A stretch of DNA of 64,000 nt, taken from contig JAFEMX010000001.1 of NCBI GenBank assembly GCA_016892645.1, positions 1 through 64,000 on the forward strand. The letters are read 5' to 3'. Each line of letters opens with the position of its first letter. Within the stretch, counting starts at the first letter, position 1. Shown here one piece after another: positions 1 through 8,066 of the stretch. Below the pieces are notes generated by a model. That model had not been told where the DNA came from. It made no database searches and saw nothing but the letters and a program-made list of their open reading frames with translations. The translations under genes and the position numbers were made by a program. Origin of the DNA: Micrococcaceae bacterium RIT 802. GTDB lineage: Bacteria; Actinomycetota; Actinomycetes; Actinomycetales; Micrococcaceae.

Positions 1-1300
1 CGCCGGCTACGAACCGGCGGCGCCGCACTTCCCCGTCTCGCCGCCCATCGTCCATTCGGCGGCCTTCGATTTCCCCGACTACGCGACCGCCGCCTCGATG
101 TTCGCGCTGAAGACCCCGGGCTTCACCTACGCCCGCACCGGCAACCCGACGGTGGCCCTACTGGAGCAGCGGGTCGCCGCACTGGAGGGAGGCATCGGCG
201 CCATCGCCACGGCGACGGGCCAGTCCGCGGTCGCGCTTGCCCTGCTGGCCCTGCTCGGCGGGGGACGGGACGCGGCGGGTCAGCGGACGTCCGGCGGGAA
301 CCACGTGGTGGCCTCGGCCCAGCTGTACGGGGGGACCGTCGACCTGCTGACCGACTCCTTCGCGGACTTCGGGTACCGGGTGGACTTCGTGGACCAGGAC
401 GATCCTGCCGCCTGGGGGCGTGCGATCACCGCCGATACCCGGGCCGTGCTGCTCGAATCCATCACGAACCCGCTGGCCACCCTGCCCGACGTCGAAGGCA
501 TCGCGGCCGTCGCCCACGCCGCGGGCGTGCCCGTCGTCGTGGACAACACCCTGGCTACCCCGGCCCTGTACCGGCCGATCGAGCACGGCGCCGACATCGT
601 GGTGCACTCGGCCACCAAGTTCATGGGCGGCCACGGCACTGCCCTGGCCGGGGTGATCGTGGACGGCGGGACCTTCGACTTCGCTGCGGACCCCGCCAGG
701 TGGCCACAGCTGGCCGCGCCGAAGGCCCGCTACGGCCAGGAGTCCCTGGTGGATCGCCACGGGGCCGGGGCCTACCTGGCGCTGGCCCGCAGCAAGTACC
801 TGCACGACCTCGGCCCGACGCTCTCGGCCCCGGCCGCAGCGGAGATCGCCCGCGGCCTGGAGACCCTCGGGCTGCGCGTCGGCCGGCACGGGGCCAACGC
901 GCTGGACGTCGCCCGGTTCCTGACCACCCACCCGGCGGTGGCCCGGGTCCACCATCCGGGGCTCACCGAGTGGCCGGCCCCGGAGGACCCGCGGGCACGG
1001 ATCTCGGTCTTCTCCTTCGACCTGGCCGCCGACCCGGCAGCCGTGGGCCCGTTCATCGACTCGCTCAGGGTGTTCAAGCTGGTGGCCAACCTCGGGGACA
1101 CGCGTTCGCTCGTTGCCCACCCGGCCGCCATGACCCACTGCCGGCTCACGCCCGGGCAGCGTGCCGCGGCCGGCATCGGGGTGACCACCATCCGGCTCTC
1201 CGTCGGGCTGGAGGACCCCGCCGACCTGGTCGAGGACCTGCGCAGCTGTCTGGACGCCGTGGTCAATACCGCACCCGTCACCGCAGGAAAGGGGGCCTGA
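1..1300 (+). CDS. metY: O-acetylhomoserine sulfhydrylase, 5' end outside window
   Basis: PLP-dependent Cys/Met-metabolism enzyme that would make homocysteine from O-acetylhomoserine and sulfide. The reading frame is open from base 2, so the gene begins upstream of the window; 432 residues are visible against a usual length of about 430-440, so little is missing. The ATG at 98 is internal: the residues before it ([11 protein letters not shown]) are typical family sequence. The Schiff-base lysine lies in [11 protein letters not shown], codon 617-619, and the cofactor Asp in VVDNTLATP. Family members with this GGHGT form are mostly MetY. The stop is one base before the metB start, so the two are surely cotranscribed. 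Cystathionine-type lyase activity cannot be excluded from sequence. Confidence 0.85.
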   Translation, partial: AGYEPAAPHFPVSPPIVHSAAFDFPDYATAASMFALKTPGFTYARTGNPTVALLEQRVAALEGGIGAIATATGQSAVALALLALLGGGRDAAGQRTSGGNHVVASAQLYGGTVDLLTDSFADFGYRVDFVDQDDPAAWGRAITADTRAVLLESITNPLATLPDVEGIAAVAHAAGVPVVVDNTLATPALYRPIEHGADIVVHSATKFMGGHGTALAGVIVDGGTFDFAADPARWPQLAAPKARYGQESLVDRHGAGAYLALARSKYLHDLGPTLSAPAAAEIARGLETLGLRVGRHGANALDVARFLTTHPAVARVHHPGLTEWPAPEDPRARISVFSFDLAADPAAVGPFIDSLRVFKLVANLGDTRSLVAHPAAMTHCRLTPGQRAAAGIGVTTIRLSVGLEDPADLVEDLRSCLDAVVNTAPVTAGKGA

Positions 1301-1301
1301 C

Positions 1302-2513
1302 ATGGGAAGCCAAACGTCGGCCGGCCAGCAGGGCTTCAACACCACGGCCATCCACGCCGGCCAGGAACCCGACCCGCTGACCGGAGCGGTCATCCCGCCG
1401 ATCTACCAGACCAGCACGTTCATCCAGGACGGCATCAACGTCCTGCGCGGCGGCCACGAGTACTCGCGGGGCTCCAACCCGACCCGCGGCGGGTTCGAAG
1501 CACAGCTCGCCGCCCTCGAGAAGGGGCACGCGGGGTTCGCCTTCGCCTCGGGCATCGCCGCCGAGGACGCCCTGCTGCGCGCCATCCTGGTCCCCGGCGA
1601 CCACATCGTGCTCGGGGCCGACGGGTACGGCGGCACCAACCGGCTCATCAACCAGGTCCTGGGCCGGTGGGGCGTGGAGAACACCGCGGTCGACGCCACC
1701 GACCTCGACGCCGTGCGGGACGCCGTCCGTCCCTCCACCACCGCGGTGCTGTGGTTGGAAACGCCGTCGAACCCGTTGCTGGGCATCGCCGATATCGCGG
1801 GCTGGGCCAGGATTGCGCACGACGCCGGTGCCCTCCTGGTCGTCGACAACACCTTTGCTTCCCCCTACTTGCAGCGGCCGCTGGAATGGGGTGCCGACGT
1901 CGTGGTGCATTCGACGACGAAGTACATCGGTGGGCATTCCGACGTGCTCGGCGGCGCCGTCGTCGTCTCCGATGCCTCCTACCAGGGCCAGCCGGTGGCC
2001 GAACTGGTCGCCTTCCAGCAATTTGCCGCCGGGGCCGTGGCGGGACCGCAGGACTGCTACCTGGCGGCGCGGGGCCTGAAGACCCTCGGGTTGCGGATGG
2101 ACCGGCATGCGGCCAACGCCCAGGCGCTCGCCGTATGGCTGCGCGAACAGCCGGGGATCTCCGCGGTCCACTACCCGGGACTGCCGGAGCACCCCGGGCA
2201 CGAACTGGCGGCCCGGCAGATGGACGGGTTCGGCGGCATCGTCTCCGTCCGGTTGGCAGGAGGCGAACCTGCGGCGCGGCGGTTCGCCGAGTCCACGCGC
2301 CTGTTCGGCCTCTCGGTCAGCCTCGGCGGTGTCGAATCACTGGTCTGCTACAGCTCGGAGATGACCCACGCATCGGTGCGGGGCTCTGCGTTGGCCGTGC
2401 CGACGGATCTGGTGCGGCTGTCCGTCGGCGTCGAGGACGTTCGGGACCTGCGCGGTGACCTGGAACAGGCACTCGCGGCCGTCGCGTCGTTGCGGTCGCC
2501 CGTCGGGGTCTGA
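1302..2513 (+). CDS. metB: cystathionine gamma-synthase (Cys/Met PLP enzyme)
   Basis: 403-residue PLP enzyme of the transsulfuration family, expected to condense O-acyl-homoserine with cysteine to cystathionine. The N-terminal IPPIYQTSTF and EYSRGSNPTR segments, the cofactor Asp in VVDNTFASP, and Lys207 in HSTTKYIGGHSD place it in the MetB/CGL branch. A purine-rich AGGAAAGGGGG lies within the end of metY, so translation is probably coupled. Having metY and metB side by side gives both direct sulfhydrylation and transsulfuration routes to homocysteine, feeding the convergent methyltransferase gene downstream. Gamma-lyase activity is the main alternative, because the two activities are hard to separate by sequence. 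Confidence 0.85.
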   Translation: MGSQTSAGQQGFNTTAIHAGQEPDPLTGAVIPPIYQTSTFIQDGINVLRGGHEYSRGSNPTRGGFEAQLAALEKGHAGFAFASGIAAEDALLRAILVPGDHIVLGADGYGGTNRLINQVLGRWGVENTAVDATDLDAVRDAVRPSTTAVLWLETPSNPLLGIADIAGWARIAHDAGALLVVDNTFASPYLQRPLEWGADVVVHSTTKYIGGHSDVLGGAVVVSDASYQGQPVAELVAFQQFAAGAVAGPQDCYLAARGLKTLGLRMDRHAANAQALAVWLREQPGISAVHYPGLPEHPGHELAARQMDGFGGIVSVRLAGGEPAARRFAESTRLFGLSVSLGGVESLVCYSSEMTHASVRGSALAVPTDLVRLSVGVEDVRDLRGDLEQALAAVASLRSPVGV

Positions 2514-2522
2514 CACCACACT

Positions 2523-2558
2523 GCCGGCGGTACGGGCCCTGGCGCCCGTGCCGCCGGC
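2523..2558. terminator. bidirectional hairpin between convergent metB and the metE-like gene
   Basis: A 15-bp stem (2523-2537 with 2544-2558) with one T/G mismatch and a 6-nt loop lies between the two converging stop codons. It lacks a T tract on either side, as is common in high-GC Actinobacteria. Its placement supports use as a terminator for both genes. Confidence 0.6.
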
Positions 2559-2575
2559 GTTCCACCGGGCGGCGG

Positions 2576-3805
2576 TTACACGGTGACGCCAGCACCTTGC
2601 CACAAGCGCCGGCTGGCCAATGCGGCACCCTCGGCGAGCGTCTGGAGCTTGGCCTCGGCGATCTGCGGGTGCACGCGTCCACCCAGACCGCAGTCGGTGG
2701 AGGCAATCACCCGCTCGCGCCCCACCAGCGAGGCAAACCGCTCGATCCTGTCGGCCACGAGCTCGGGGTGCTCGACCACGTTGGTGGCGTGGGAGACGAC
2801 GCCGGGGATGATGACCTTGCCCTCGGGCAGCTCACGGTTCTCCCAGACCCGCCACTCGTGCTCGTGACGGACGTTGCCGGCCTCGAACGAATACGCTCCG
2901 GCATTGATCTGCAGCACCGAATCGACGATGTCCTCGAACGGGATGTCCGTGGTGTGCGGACCGTGCCAGGACCCCCAGCACACGTGCAGCCGGATCCGTT
3001 CCTGGTCCAGGCCGCGAAGCGCCCAGTTCGTCGCCTCGACGCGCAGCTGGATGAACTTCAGGTAGTCCGCCAGCTCCGGCTCCGGGTTGACCTGGTCCCA
3101 GCTCTCGGCCAGCGACGGGTCGTCGATCTGCAGGGTCAACCCGGCATCGAGGATCGCCCGGTACTCCTCGCGCATGGCATCCGCGCACGCGTAGAGAAGC
3201 TCCTCGTCGGAGGTGTAGAAGTCGTTGCCGACCCGGGCACACGACCCGGGGGACAGGGCGGCGACGAAGCCCTCCTTCAGACCCGCGGCGTCCAGCCCCT
3301 TCTGCAGGTTCGTGGTGTCGGAGGCGACCAGGTCGTGCCCGGTGTAGGTCAGCGGGGAAGTGATCTTCGGGGAGATGACGGGCTTGCGGGCGGAGAGCAC
3401 CCCGCCGTCGGGGTCCGTGTAGGCGTCGCGGAAGCGGGTCCAGTCGCGCCGGTCGGGGAAGGAGGTCAGCACGACGTTCCCGGGGGAGGAACGGCGGATC
3501 TCCGGGTCGGCCCAGCGGTCCTTGTCCCCGGCCTGGAGGCCGCCGAGGCGGGAGAACGAGTAGTTCCACCAGGCCCCGTAGTCCACCGAGTTGGACATCT
3601 CGTGCCCATATTCGCCGTCGTTGGGGATGTCGATTCCCCACGCCTTCTGGCGGGCGACGATGTCCACGACGGAGGCGGCGAGCAGTTCGCGGAACTCGTC
3701 GGTGATCCCAGCGGCCTCGCGGGCGGCATTGGCGGCCAGCAGTTCGGGCGTCCGGGGCAGGGAACCGGCGTGGGTGGTGCGGATGCGGTCGGTGTTCAAG
3801 GACAT
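2576..3805 (-). CDS. cobalamin-independent methionine synthase II family methyltransferase (MetE C-terminal-like)
   Basis: 409-residue protein of the MetE catalytic-domain family (COG0620, UROD/MetE fold), much shorter than full MetE (about 750 residues) because the N-terminal half is absent. The zinc site is recognisable: His274 and Cys276 in RLHVCWG, Glu308 in YSFEAGN and Cys372 in STDCGLGGR. It would transfer a methyl group to homocysteine or another thiol; the donor cannot be told from sequence. The start at 3805 is chosen over one 12 codons upstream because AGAGAGG sits 6 nt before it and the upstream bases belong to a SAM riboswitch. That riboswitch ties the gene to methionine/SAM status. 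The gene is convergent with metB. Confidence 0.85.
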   Translation of the reverse strand: MSLNTDRIRTTHAGSLPRTPELLAANAAREAAGITDEFRELLAASVVDIVARQKAWGIDIPNDGEYGHEMSNSVDYGAWWNYSFSRLGGLQAGDKDRWADPEIRRSSPGNVVLTSFPDRRDWTRFRDAYTDPDGGVLSARKPVISPKITSPLTYTGHDLVASDTTNLQKGLDAAGLKEGFVAALSPGSCARVGNDFYTSDEELLYACADAMREEYRAILDAGLTLQIDDPSLAESWDQVNPEPELADYLKFIQLRVEATNWALRGLDQERIRLHVCWGSWHGPHTTDIPFEDIVDSVLQINAGAYSFEAGNVRHEHEWRVWENRELPEGKVIIPGVVSHATNVVEHPELVADRIERFASLVGRERVIASTDCGLGGRVHPQIAEAKLQTLAEGAALASRRLWQGAGVTV

Positions 3806-3819
3806 GGAGAACCTCTCTT

Positions 3820-3919
3820 CCATCGGTCCTGGCGGTAGCACCGTTCCGTTTCAGAGGCCTCGTCGGCGGGTCGGTTGCTGCGGCGTCAACGATCCAGGTC
3901 TCTCGGCCGCTCGGGATGG
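3820..3919 (-). promoter_or_regulatory. SAM-I (S-box) riboswitch upstream of the metE-like gene
   Basis: Read on the minus strand, the region carries the S-box landmarks in order: P1 5' strand CCATC (3919-3915), GAGAGACCTGG, a CGTTGA core, GCAGCAACC, a variable P3/P4 region, GGTGCTACCGCCAGG and the P1 3' strand GATGG (3824-3820). CCTGG pairs with CCAGG as P2. The Shine-Dalgarno AGAGAGG (3818-3812) abuts P1 with no room for an intrinsic terminator, so control is probably at translation initiation. A CCTCT in the P3/P4 region could pair with the AGAGG of the ribosome binding site. The class is assigned from remembered consensus, not from a covariance search. Confidence 0.75.
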
Positions 3920-4046
3920 GTTACCCTCCACATCTACCACCGCCCGAGGGGAGACGGCCAGTGCGGCAAGGCATTGCCGTGGACCCTGCGTCATCATCGC
4001 TTCACGGTCCGTCACCTGGCCGCCGGAGGTCGTCACACAGACCTTG

Positions 4047-4080
4047 ATGCACGACGGCGGTGCACACCGCCGTCGTGCAT
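4047..4080. terminator. 16-bp perfect hairpin downstream of tcyC
   Basis: A perfect 16-bp inverted repeat (4047-4062 with 4065-4080) begins 8 nt past the tcyC stop on the minus strand. No U tract follows. It probably ends the tcyABC transcript before the SAM riboswitch of the next minus-strand gene. The rest of the 282-base gap between the metE-like gene and tcyC holds the riboswitch and no other feature I can see. Confidence 0.6.
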
Positions 4081-4087
4081 GGCACTC

Positions 4088-4852
4088 CTAGAACGGGTTG
4101 AGCAGGCGATGCACGAACTGCTTGGTGCGCTCCTCGCGGGGCTCGCGCAACACCGTGTCCGGGTGGCCCTGTTCGACGACGACCCCGCCGTCCATGAACA
4201 CCACGTGGTCCGCGACTTCGCGGGCGAAGGCCAGCTCGTGGGTGACCAGCACCATCGTCCAGCCCTCTTGGGCGAGCTCCTTGATGACGGTGAGGACGTC
4301 GCCGACGAGCTCCGGGTCCAGCGCCGAGGTCGGCTCGTCGAACAACAGCAGCGAGGGTTTGAGCGCGAGCGCCCGGACGATGCCCACGCGCTGCTGCTGG
4401 CCGCCGGAGAGCTCGTGCGGGTACTGCTCGGCCTTCTCGGCCAACCCGACACGCTCCAACAGGGAGGTGGCGTCCGCGATGGCCTCGGCCTTCGGGCGGC
4501 GCTGCACCTGGATGGGCCCCTCGATGACGTTCTCCAGGACCGTCTTGTGCGGGAAGAGGTTGTAGTTCTGGAAGACCATCGCACTGCGGGTGCGCAGCGA
4601 CTGGGCCTCCTTCGTGCCGGTCGAGGCCGAGAACGTGACGGCAGGCCCACCGGCAAAGGAGACCGTGCCGGCGTCGGGCTTCTCGAGCCCGTTGAGGCAC
4701 CGCAGCACGGTGGTCTTACCCGAGCCGGACGGCCCGATGAGCGCCAGGACGCCACCGGTGTCCACGGTCAGGTCAATCGAGGTCAGGACGTGGTTGCTGC
4801 CGAAGGACTTCTGCAACCCCGCCACCTGCAGCAGCGGCTCAGTGGGCGACAT
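4088..4852 (-). CDS. tcyC: cystine/polar amino-acid ABC transporter ATPase
   Basis: 254-residue ABC ATPase of the polar amino-acid uptake family (GlnQ/TcyC type), located on the cytoplasmic face. Walker A GPSGSGKTT is at residues 40-48, the Q-loop at about 95 (FQNYNLFPHK), the signature LSGGQ at 148-152 and Walker B LLLFDEP at 168-174. It overlaps the end of the permease gene by 14 nt, so the two are translationally coupled. Cystine is inferred as substrate from the binding protein two genes upstream in the operon and from the sulfur amino-acid neighbourhood. Confidence 0.88.
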   Translation of the reverse strand: MSPTEPLLQVAGLQKSFGSNHVLTSIDLTVDTGGVLALIGPSGSGKTTVLRCLNGLEKPDAGTVSFAGGPAVTFSASTGTKEAQSLRTRSAMVFQNYNLFPHKTVLENVIEGPIQVQRRPKAEAIADATSLLERVGLAEKAEQYPHELSGGQQQRVGIVRALALKPSLLLFDEPTSALDPELVGDVLTVIKELAQEGWTMVLVTHELAFAREVADHVVFMDGGVVVEQGHPDTVLREPREERTKQFVHRLLNPF

Positions 4853-5504
4853 AGCGATCCAGCCTTTCCTCGATCTTCGACTGCCCGGAGGACAGCACCA
4901 GGCAGAACACCCAATAGACCAGCGCGGCCTCCAGGTAGAGCAGCATGAACTGCTGGCTGAACGCCGCGACCTCCTGCGCCCTGCGGAACAACTCGGTCAC
5001 CGTGATCAGCGAGGCCAGCGAGCTGTCCTTCACCAGCGAGATGAACGTGTTCGACAGCGGCGGCACGGACACCCGTGCGGCCTGCGGCAGGATCAGCCGG
5101 CGCAACGTCTTTCCCCGTGACATGCCGATGGTGTAGCCGGCCTCCCACTGCCCGCGCGGCACCGAGAGGATCGCGGCCCGGATCACCTCTGCCGCATAGC
5201 CTCCGACGTTCAGGGAGAACGCGATGATCGCGCACGGCCACGGGCTCAGGGTGACCCCGATCGAGGGCAGACCGTAGAAGATCACGAACAACTGCACCAA
5301 CAGCGGGGTACCGCGGATGACCGAGATGTAGGCACGGGCGATCCACGCCAACACGCGGTTGGAGCCGATGCGCATCAGGGCGATGAGCAGCGCCAGCAGC
5401 AGGCCGAGCACGAAGCTGGCCAGTGAGAGGGGGATGGTCCCGGCAATCCCGCCCAGCACGATTGGCCACAGGGAGTCCAGGAACAGGGCCCAGTCGACGT
5501 TCAT
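4839..5504 (-). CDS. tcyB: cystine/polar amino-acid ABC transporter permease
   Basis: 221-residue inner-membrane permease of the His/Glu/Gln/Arg type. Several hydrophobic helices are visible, together with the ABC-coupling loop (EVIRAAILSVPRGQWEAG) typical of these subunits. It starts 21 nt after the binding-protein stop and overlaps tcyC. Length and loop match the TcyB family. It probably forms a homodimer with two TcyC subunits. The specific substrate is inferred from context. Confidence 0.88.
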   Translation of the reverse strand: MNVDWALFLDSLWPIVLGGIAGTIPLSLASFVLGLLLALLIALMRIGSNRVLAWIARAYISVIRGTPLLVQLFVIFYGLPSIGVTLSPWPCAIIAFSLNVGGYAAEVIRAAILSVPRGQWEAGYTIGMSRGKTLRRLILPQAARVSVPPLSNTFISLVKDSSLASLITVTELFRRAQEVAAFSQQFMLLYLEAALVYWVFCLVLSSGQSKIEERLDRYVAH

Positions 5505-5525
5505 GGAGTCAGCCTACGGCCCCGT

Positions 5526-6344
5526 CTATTTCGAGACGTCCTCGCCGAAGTACTTGTCGGAGATCTTGGCCAGTGTCCCGTCGTCCTGCAGTTCGCCCAG
5601 CGCGCTATCGACGGCCTTGACCAAGTCATCGCTGCCCTTCGGGAAGGCCAGCGCGGCCTCCGAGGCCTCCTTCGTCTCGGCGGCGACCTTGATCCCCTCG
5701 TCCGGGGTGGACTTCTGGTAGTCGAGGTAGGTCAGCTGGTCGTTGATGGTGGCGTCGACGCGGCCCTGCTTGAGCAGCGTGATGGACTGTGCCCACCCTT
5801 CGACGCCCTCGACCTTCGCGCCGGACTTCTTGGCCAGGTCGTTCCAGTTGCTGGTCAGCGACTGCGCGGTGGTCTTGCCCTTGAGATCGGCGAACGAGGA
5901 AATGTCGGTGTTGTCGGCCTTCGTGACGATGACGCCCTTGCTGACCGTGTAGGGGGTGGAGAAGTCGTAGGCCTTCTTGCGCTGAGCATCGATCGTCACC
6001 TGGTTCGCGATGACGTCGAAGCGGCCCGCCTTCAGACCGGCAAAGATCCCGTCCCACTGGGTCTCCTTGAACTCCGGCTTGACCCCGAGCTTGTCCGCCA
6101 CGGCGGTGATGACCTCGACGTCGTAACCGGTCAGGTCGCCGGCCCCGCCCTCATGGTAGGAAAACGGCTTGTAGGTGCCCTCGGTGCCCACGGTCAGCAC
6201 GCCGGCGTCCTTGACCTCCTGCAGGGTCAGCCCGTCGGCCACCTTCTCGGACGGTGTGCCCGATTCCGAGCTGGAGGAGCAACCGGACACGGCGAACGCC
6301 AAGGCGAGGGTGGCAGCGGCCAGCGGCAGGAGACGACGGTTCAT
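5526..6344 (-). CDS. tcyA: cystine-binding lipoprotein of ABC transporter
   Basis: 272-residue family-3 solute-binding lipoprotein. The signal peptide ends in the lipobox VSGC with Cys22 as the lipidated residue. The mature part carries GTEGTYKPFSYHE, LTGYDVEV, GRFDVIANQV and AQSLTSNW, closely like cystine-binding proteins of the TcyA/FliY type. The start at 6344 gives a proper signal peptide and a GAAGGA ribosome binding site; an ATG 28 codons upstream would add a charged leader and is unlikely. It is first in the tcyABC operon. Cystine import next to metY/metB makes sense because cysteine is the MetB substrate. Confidence 0.85.
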   Translation of the reverse strand: MNRRLLPLAAATLALAFAVSGCSSSSESGTPSEKVADGLTLQEVKDAGVLTVGTEGTYKPFSYHEGGAGDLTGYDVEVITAVADKLGVKPEFKETQWDGIFAGLKAGRFDVIANQVTIDAQRKKAYDFSTPYTVSKGVIVTKADNTDISSFADLKGKTTAQSLTSNWNDLAKKSGAKVEGVEGWAQSITLLKQGRVDATINDQLTYLDYQKSTPDEGIKVAAETKEASEAALAFPKGSDDLVKAVDSALGELQDDGTLAKISDKYFGEDVSK

Positions 6345-6480
6345 GGGGAGAAGTCCTTCGGTGCGGGCGGACGGTGGTCCGGGATCGGCAGGGGCCCGGC
6401 GGTCACCGGGGGATTGGAACGCTAGCACTAGCAGCGCCGTCGGCCCGCCGAATATTCCGAAGTACGACGGCGGGGCCGGT

Positions 6481-7410
6481 TCAGCCGGGGAGAATGAGCG
6501 GAACGAGCATCATCGCCGGGACCGCCGCAATGGTGGTCAGCAGGACGGTGTCCTTGGCGACAACCAGGCCCTGCTCGTACCGCGACGCGGTGACGAAGAC
6601 GTTCTGCGCGGTGGGGAGCGCCCCCATGATCACCACGGCGAACAGCTCCGGGCCCTCGAGGCGGAAGATGAACGCGCCGGCCACCCAGGCCAGCACGGGG
6701 TGGACGAGGAGCTTGAGCCCCGTGCCGACCAGGACGTCGGATCGGCGGGCAGACACCTTCTCCAGTGGCTTGGACCCGACCAGCGAGATGCCGAACGCGA
6801 TCAGCATCGCGGGGATCGAGGCTCCGGCGATGAGCTCGACGGGCTCCATGATGGGTTGGGGCAGCTTCCAGCCGAAGACGGCGAAGAGCAGGCCCACCAG
6901 GGAGGCAACGATCATGGGGTTGCGCAAGGTGGTGAGGACCATGGCGGTGGGGGTGGTCCGGCGGCGTGAACTGCTGGCGTCCAGGAAGACCAGGAAGACC
7001 GGGCTCCACAGCGCGAGCTGGAACAGGATGACCGGGGCGGCGTGGGAGGTGTTGCCCAGGACGTAGGCGGCGATCGGCAGGCCCAGGTTGGCCGAGTTCA
7101 CGGTCGAGGCGCTCATGGCCCCGATGAGACGTTCGGGACGGTCCCGTTTGAGCCACCAGCCGGTGATGGCGAAGTAGAGGAGGGCGACGCCGGCGGCGCT
7201 GAAGGCCGCGACGCCGAGGCTGGGACCCAGCACGGCTGCCGGATCGGAATCGGCAACGGTGATGAACAGCAGGGCCGGACTGGCGACGAAGAACGTCAGC
7301 CGGTTCAGGACGAAGCGGGCGTCGGGTCCCAGGACCCCGGTTCGTCCGACGAAGTAGCCGACGACGATGACGGCCCAGACGACGGAGAAACCGGAGAGGA
7401 CCCCGAGCAC
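6481..7410 (-). CDS. AEC-family (auxin efflux carrier-like) membrane transporter
   Basis: 309-residue integral membrane protein with about ten hydrophobic helices and the AEC family pattern. Features include GYFVGRTGVLG near the N terminus, NSANLGLPIAAYVLG, LWSPVFLVFLDA and a second-half NPMIVASLVGLLF with LIAFGISLVGSKP. Bacterial members export or exchange small organic acids such as malate; the substrate cannot be called here. The start is GTG at 7410, 3 nt after the panD stop, with GGCGGA about 10 nt ahead. It is probably cotranscribed with panD, although no metabolic link is obvious. Confidence 0.85.
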   Translation of the reverse strand: MLGVLSGFSVVWAVIVVGYFVGRTGVLGPDARFVLNRLTFFVASPALLFITVADSDPAAVLGPSLGVAAFSAAGVALLYFAITGWWLKRDRPERLIGAMSASTVNSANLGLPIAAYVLGNTSHAAPVILFQLALWSPVFLVFLDASSSRRRTTPTAMVLTTLRNPMIVASLVGLLFAVFGWKLPQPIMEPVELIAGASIPAMLIAFGISLVGSKPLEKVSARRSDVLVGTGLKLLVHPVLAWVAGAFIFRLEGPELFAVVIMGALPTAQNVFVTASRYEQGLVVAKDTVLLTTIAAVPAMMLVPLILPG

Positions 7411-7413
7411 GTC

Positions 7414-7845
7414 CTAGAAGTCCGCCGGCATTCCGGCGATGGCGTGCGGGGGGCGCACGTCGCCGGTCGAGAGGGACTCCGAGGGGTCGGAGCCGAGGGC
7501 GACCATCGAGTTGTTCGCGTCGACGTGGACGACCCGCGGCACGTAGCTGCGCGCCTCGGCGGTCTCCATCTCCGCATAGCTGATGAGGATGACCGTGTCG
7601 CCCGGGTGGACCAGGTGCGCGGCGGCGCCATTGATGCCCAGCACCCCGCTGCCGCGGTCCCCGGCGATCGTGTAGGTCTCGAGCCGGGCCCCGTTGGTGA
7701 CGTCGACGATGCTGACGAGCTCGCCGGGCAGGATGTCGGAGGCCTCGAGGAGGTCGAGGTCCACGGTGACCGAGCCGACATAGTGCAGATCGGCGTGCGT
7801 GACGGTGGCGCGGTGGATCTTTGACTTGAACATTGTGCGTTTCAT
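7414..7845 (-). CDS. panD: aspartate 1-decarboxylase proenzyme
   Basis: 143-residue pyruvoyl-dependent enzyme making beta-alanine from aspartate for pantothenate and CoA. Self-cleavage is expected between Gly24 and Ser25 in HYVGSVTVD, giving the pyruvoyl group on the large chain. [22 protein letters not shown] aligns with the N terminus of E. coli PanD, fixing the start at 7845 and not at Met5. Tyr in ISYAEME near residue 90 fits the active-site region. No Shine-Dalgarno is visible and a TAGAAT hexamer lies 9 nt upstream, so the message may be nearly leaderless. No other pan gene is in the window. Confidence 0.95.
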   Translation of the reverse strand: MKRTMFKSKIHRATVTHADLHYVGSVTVDLDLLEASDILPGELVSIVDVTNGARLETYTIAGDRGSGVLGINGAAAHLVHPGDTVILISYAEMETAEARSYVPRVVHVDANNSMVALGSDPSESLSTGDVRPPHAIAGMPADF

Positions 7846-7854
7846 GGCAAACCT

Positions 7855-7860
7855 ATTCTA
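7855..7860 (-). promoter_or_regulatory. -10 element TAGAAT of panD
   Basis: TAGAAT lies 9 nt before the panD ATG, predicting a leader of about 2 nt. No convincing -35 is seen. Confidence 0.45.
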
Positions 7861-7902
7861 CGCGCCGCACGGTCACCGGGCTGTGTGCCCGGGCACAAAG
7901 AG

Positions 7903-7973
7903 AGCGGGCGACGGGAATCGAACCCGCGTGTCCAGCTTGGGAAGCTGGCGCTCTACCATTGAGCTACGCCCGC
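7903..7973 (-). tRNA. tRNA-Gly, anticodon CCC
   Basis: Complete cloverleaf on the minus strand. The 7-bp acceptor GCGGGCG/CGCCCGC is followed by a GCTC/GAGC D stem, a CCAGC/GCTGG anticodon stem with loop TTCCCAA, a TTCGATT T loop and discriminator U. Anticodon CCC reads GGG glycine codons. CCA is not encoded. It stands alone between panD and khtU. A short palindrome (about 7884-7897) follows but its loop would be too small for a good terminator. Confidence 0.95.
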
Positions 7974-8066
7974 AAAACACCCGCCGGTCCGTTCGTACCC
8001 GCGGGTGCATCTCAGCATATCCCACACGCCCGTGACTTGCATCTTGGGGCGTACCAGGCGCCGTCG

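Noticed and set aside
158-1393. 411-codon minus-strand frame opposite metY/metB.
   Set aside because: Composition (Gly/Val/Arg/His/Pro repeats) is that of a shadow frame, and the plus-strand PLP enzymes are unmistakable.
3820-3919. Cobalamin riboswitch upstream of the methyltransferase gene.
   Set aside because: No B12-box is present; the conserved blocks fit an S-box, and the enzyme is of the cobalamin-independent family.
4047-4080. A perfect inverted repeat considered as a transposon end, attachment site or CRISPR repeat.
   Set aside because: It occurs once, lies just after a stop codon, and no transposase, integrase or repeat array is near.
7884-7897. TGTGCCCGGGCACA palindrome after tRNA-Gly as a terminator.
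   Set aside because: The stem would leave almost no loop and there is no T tract.
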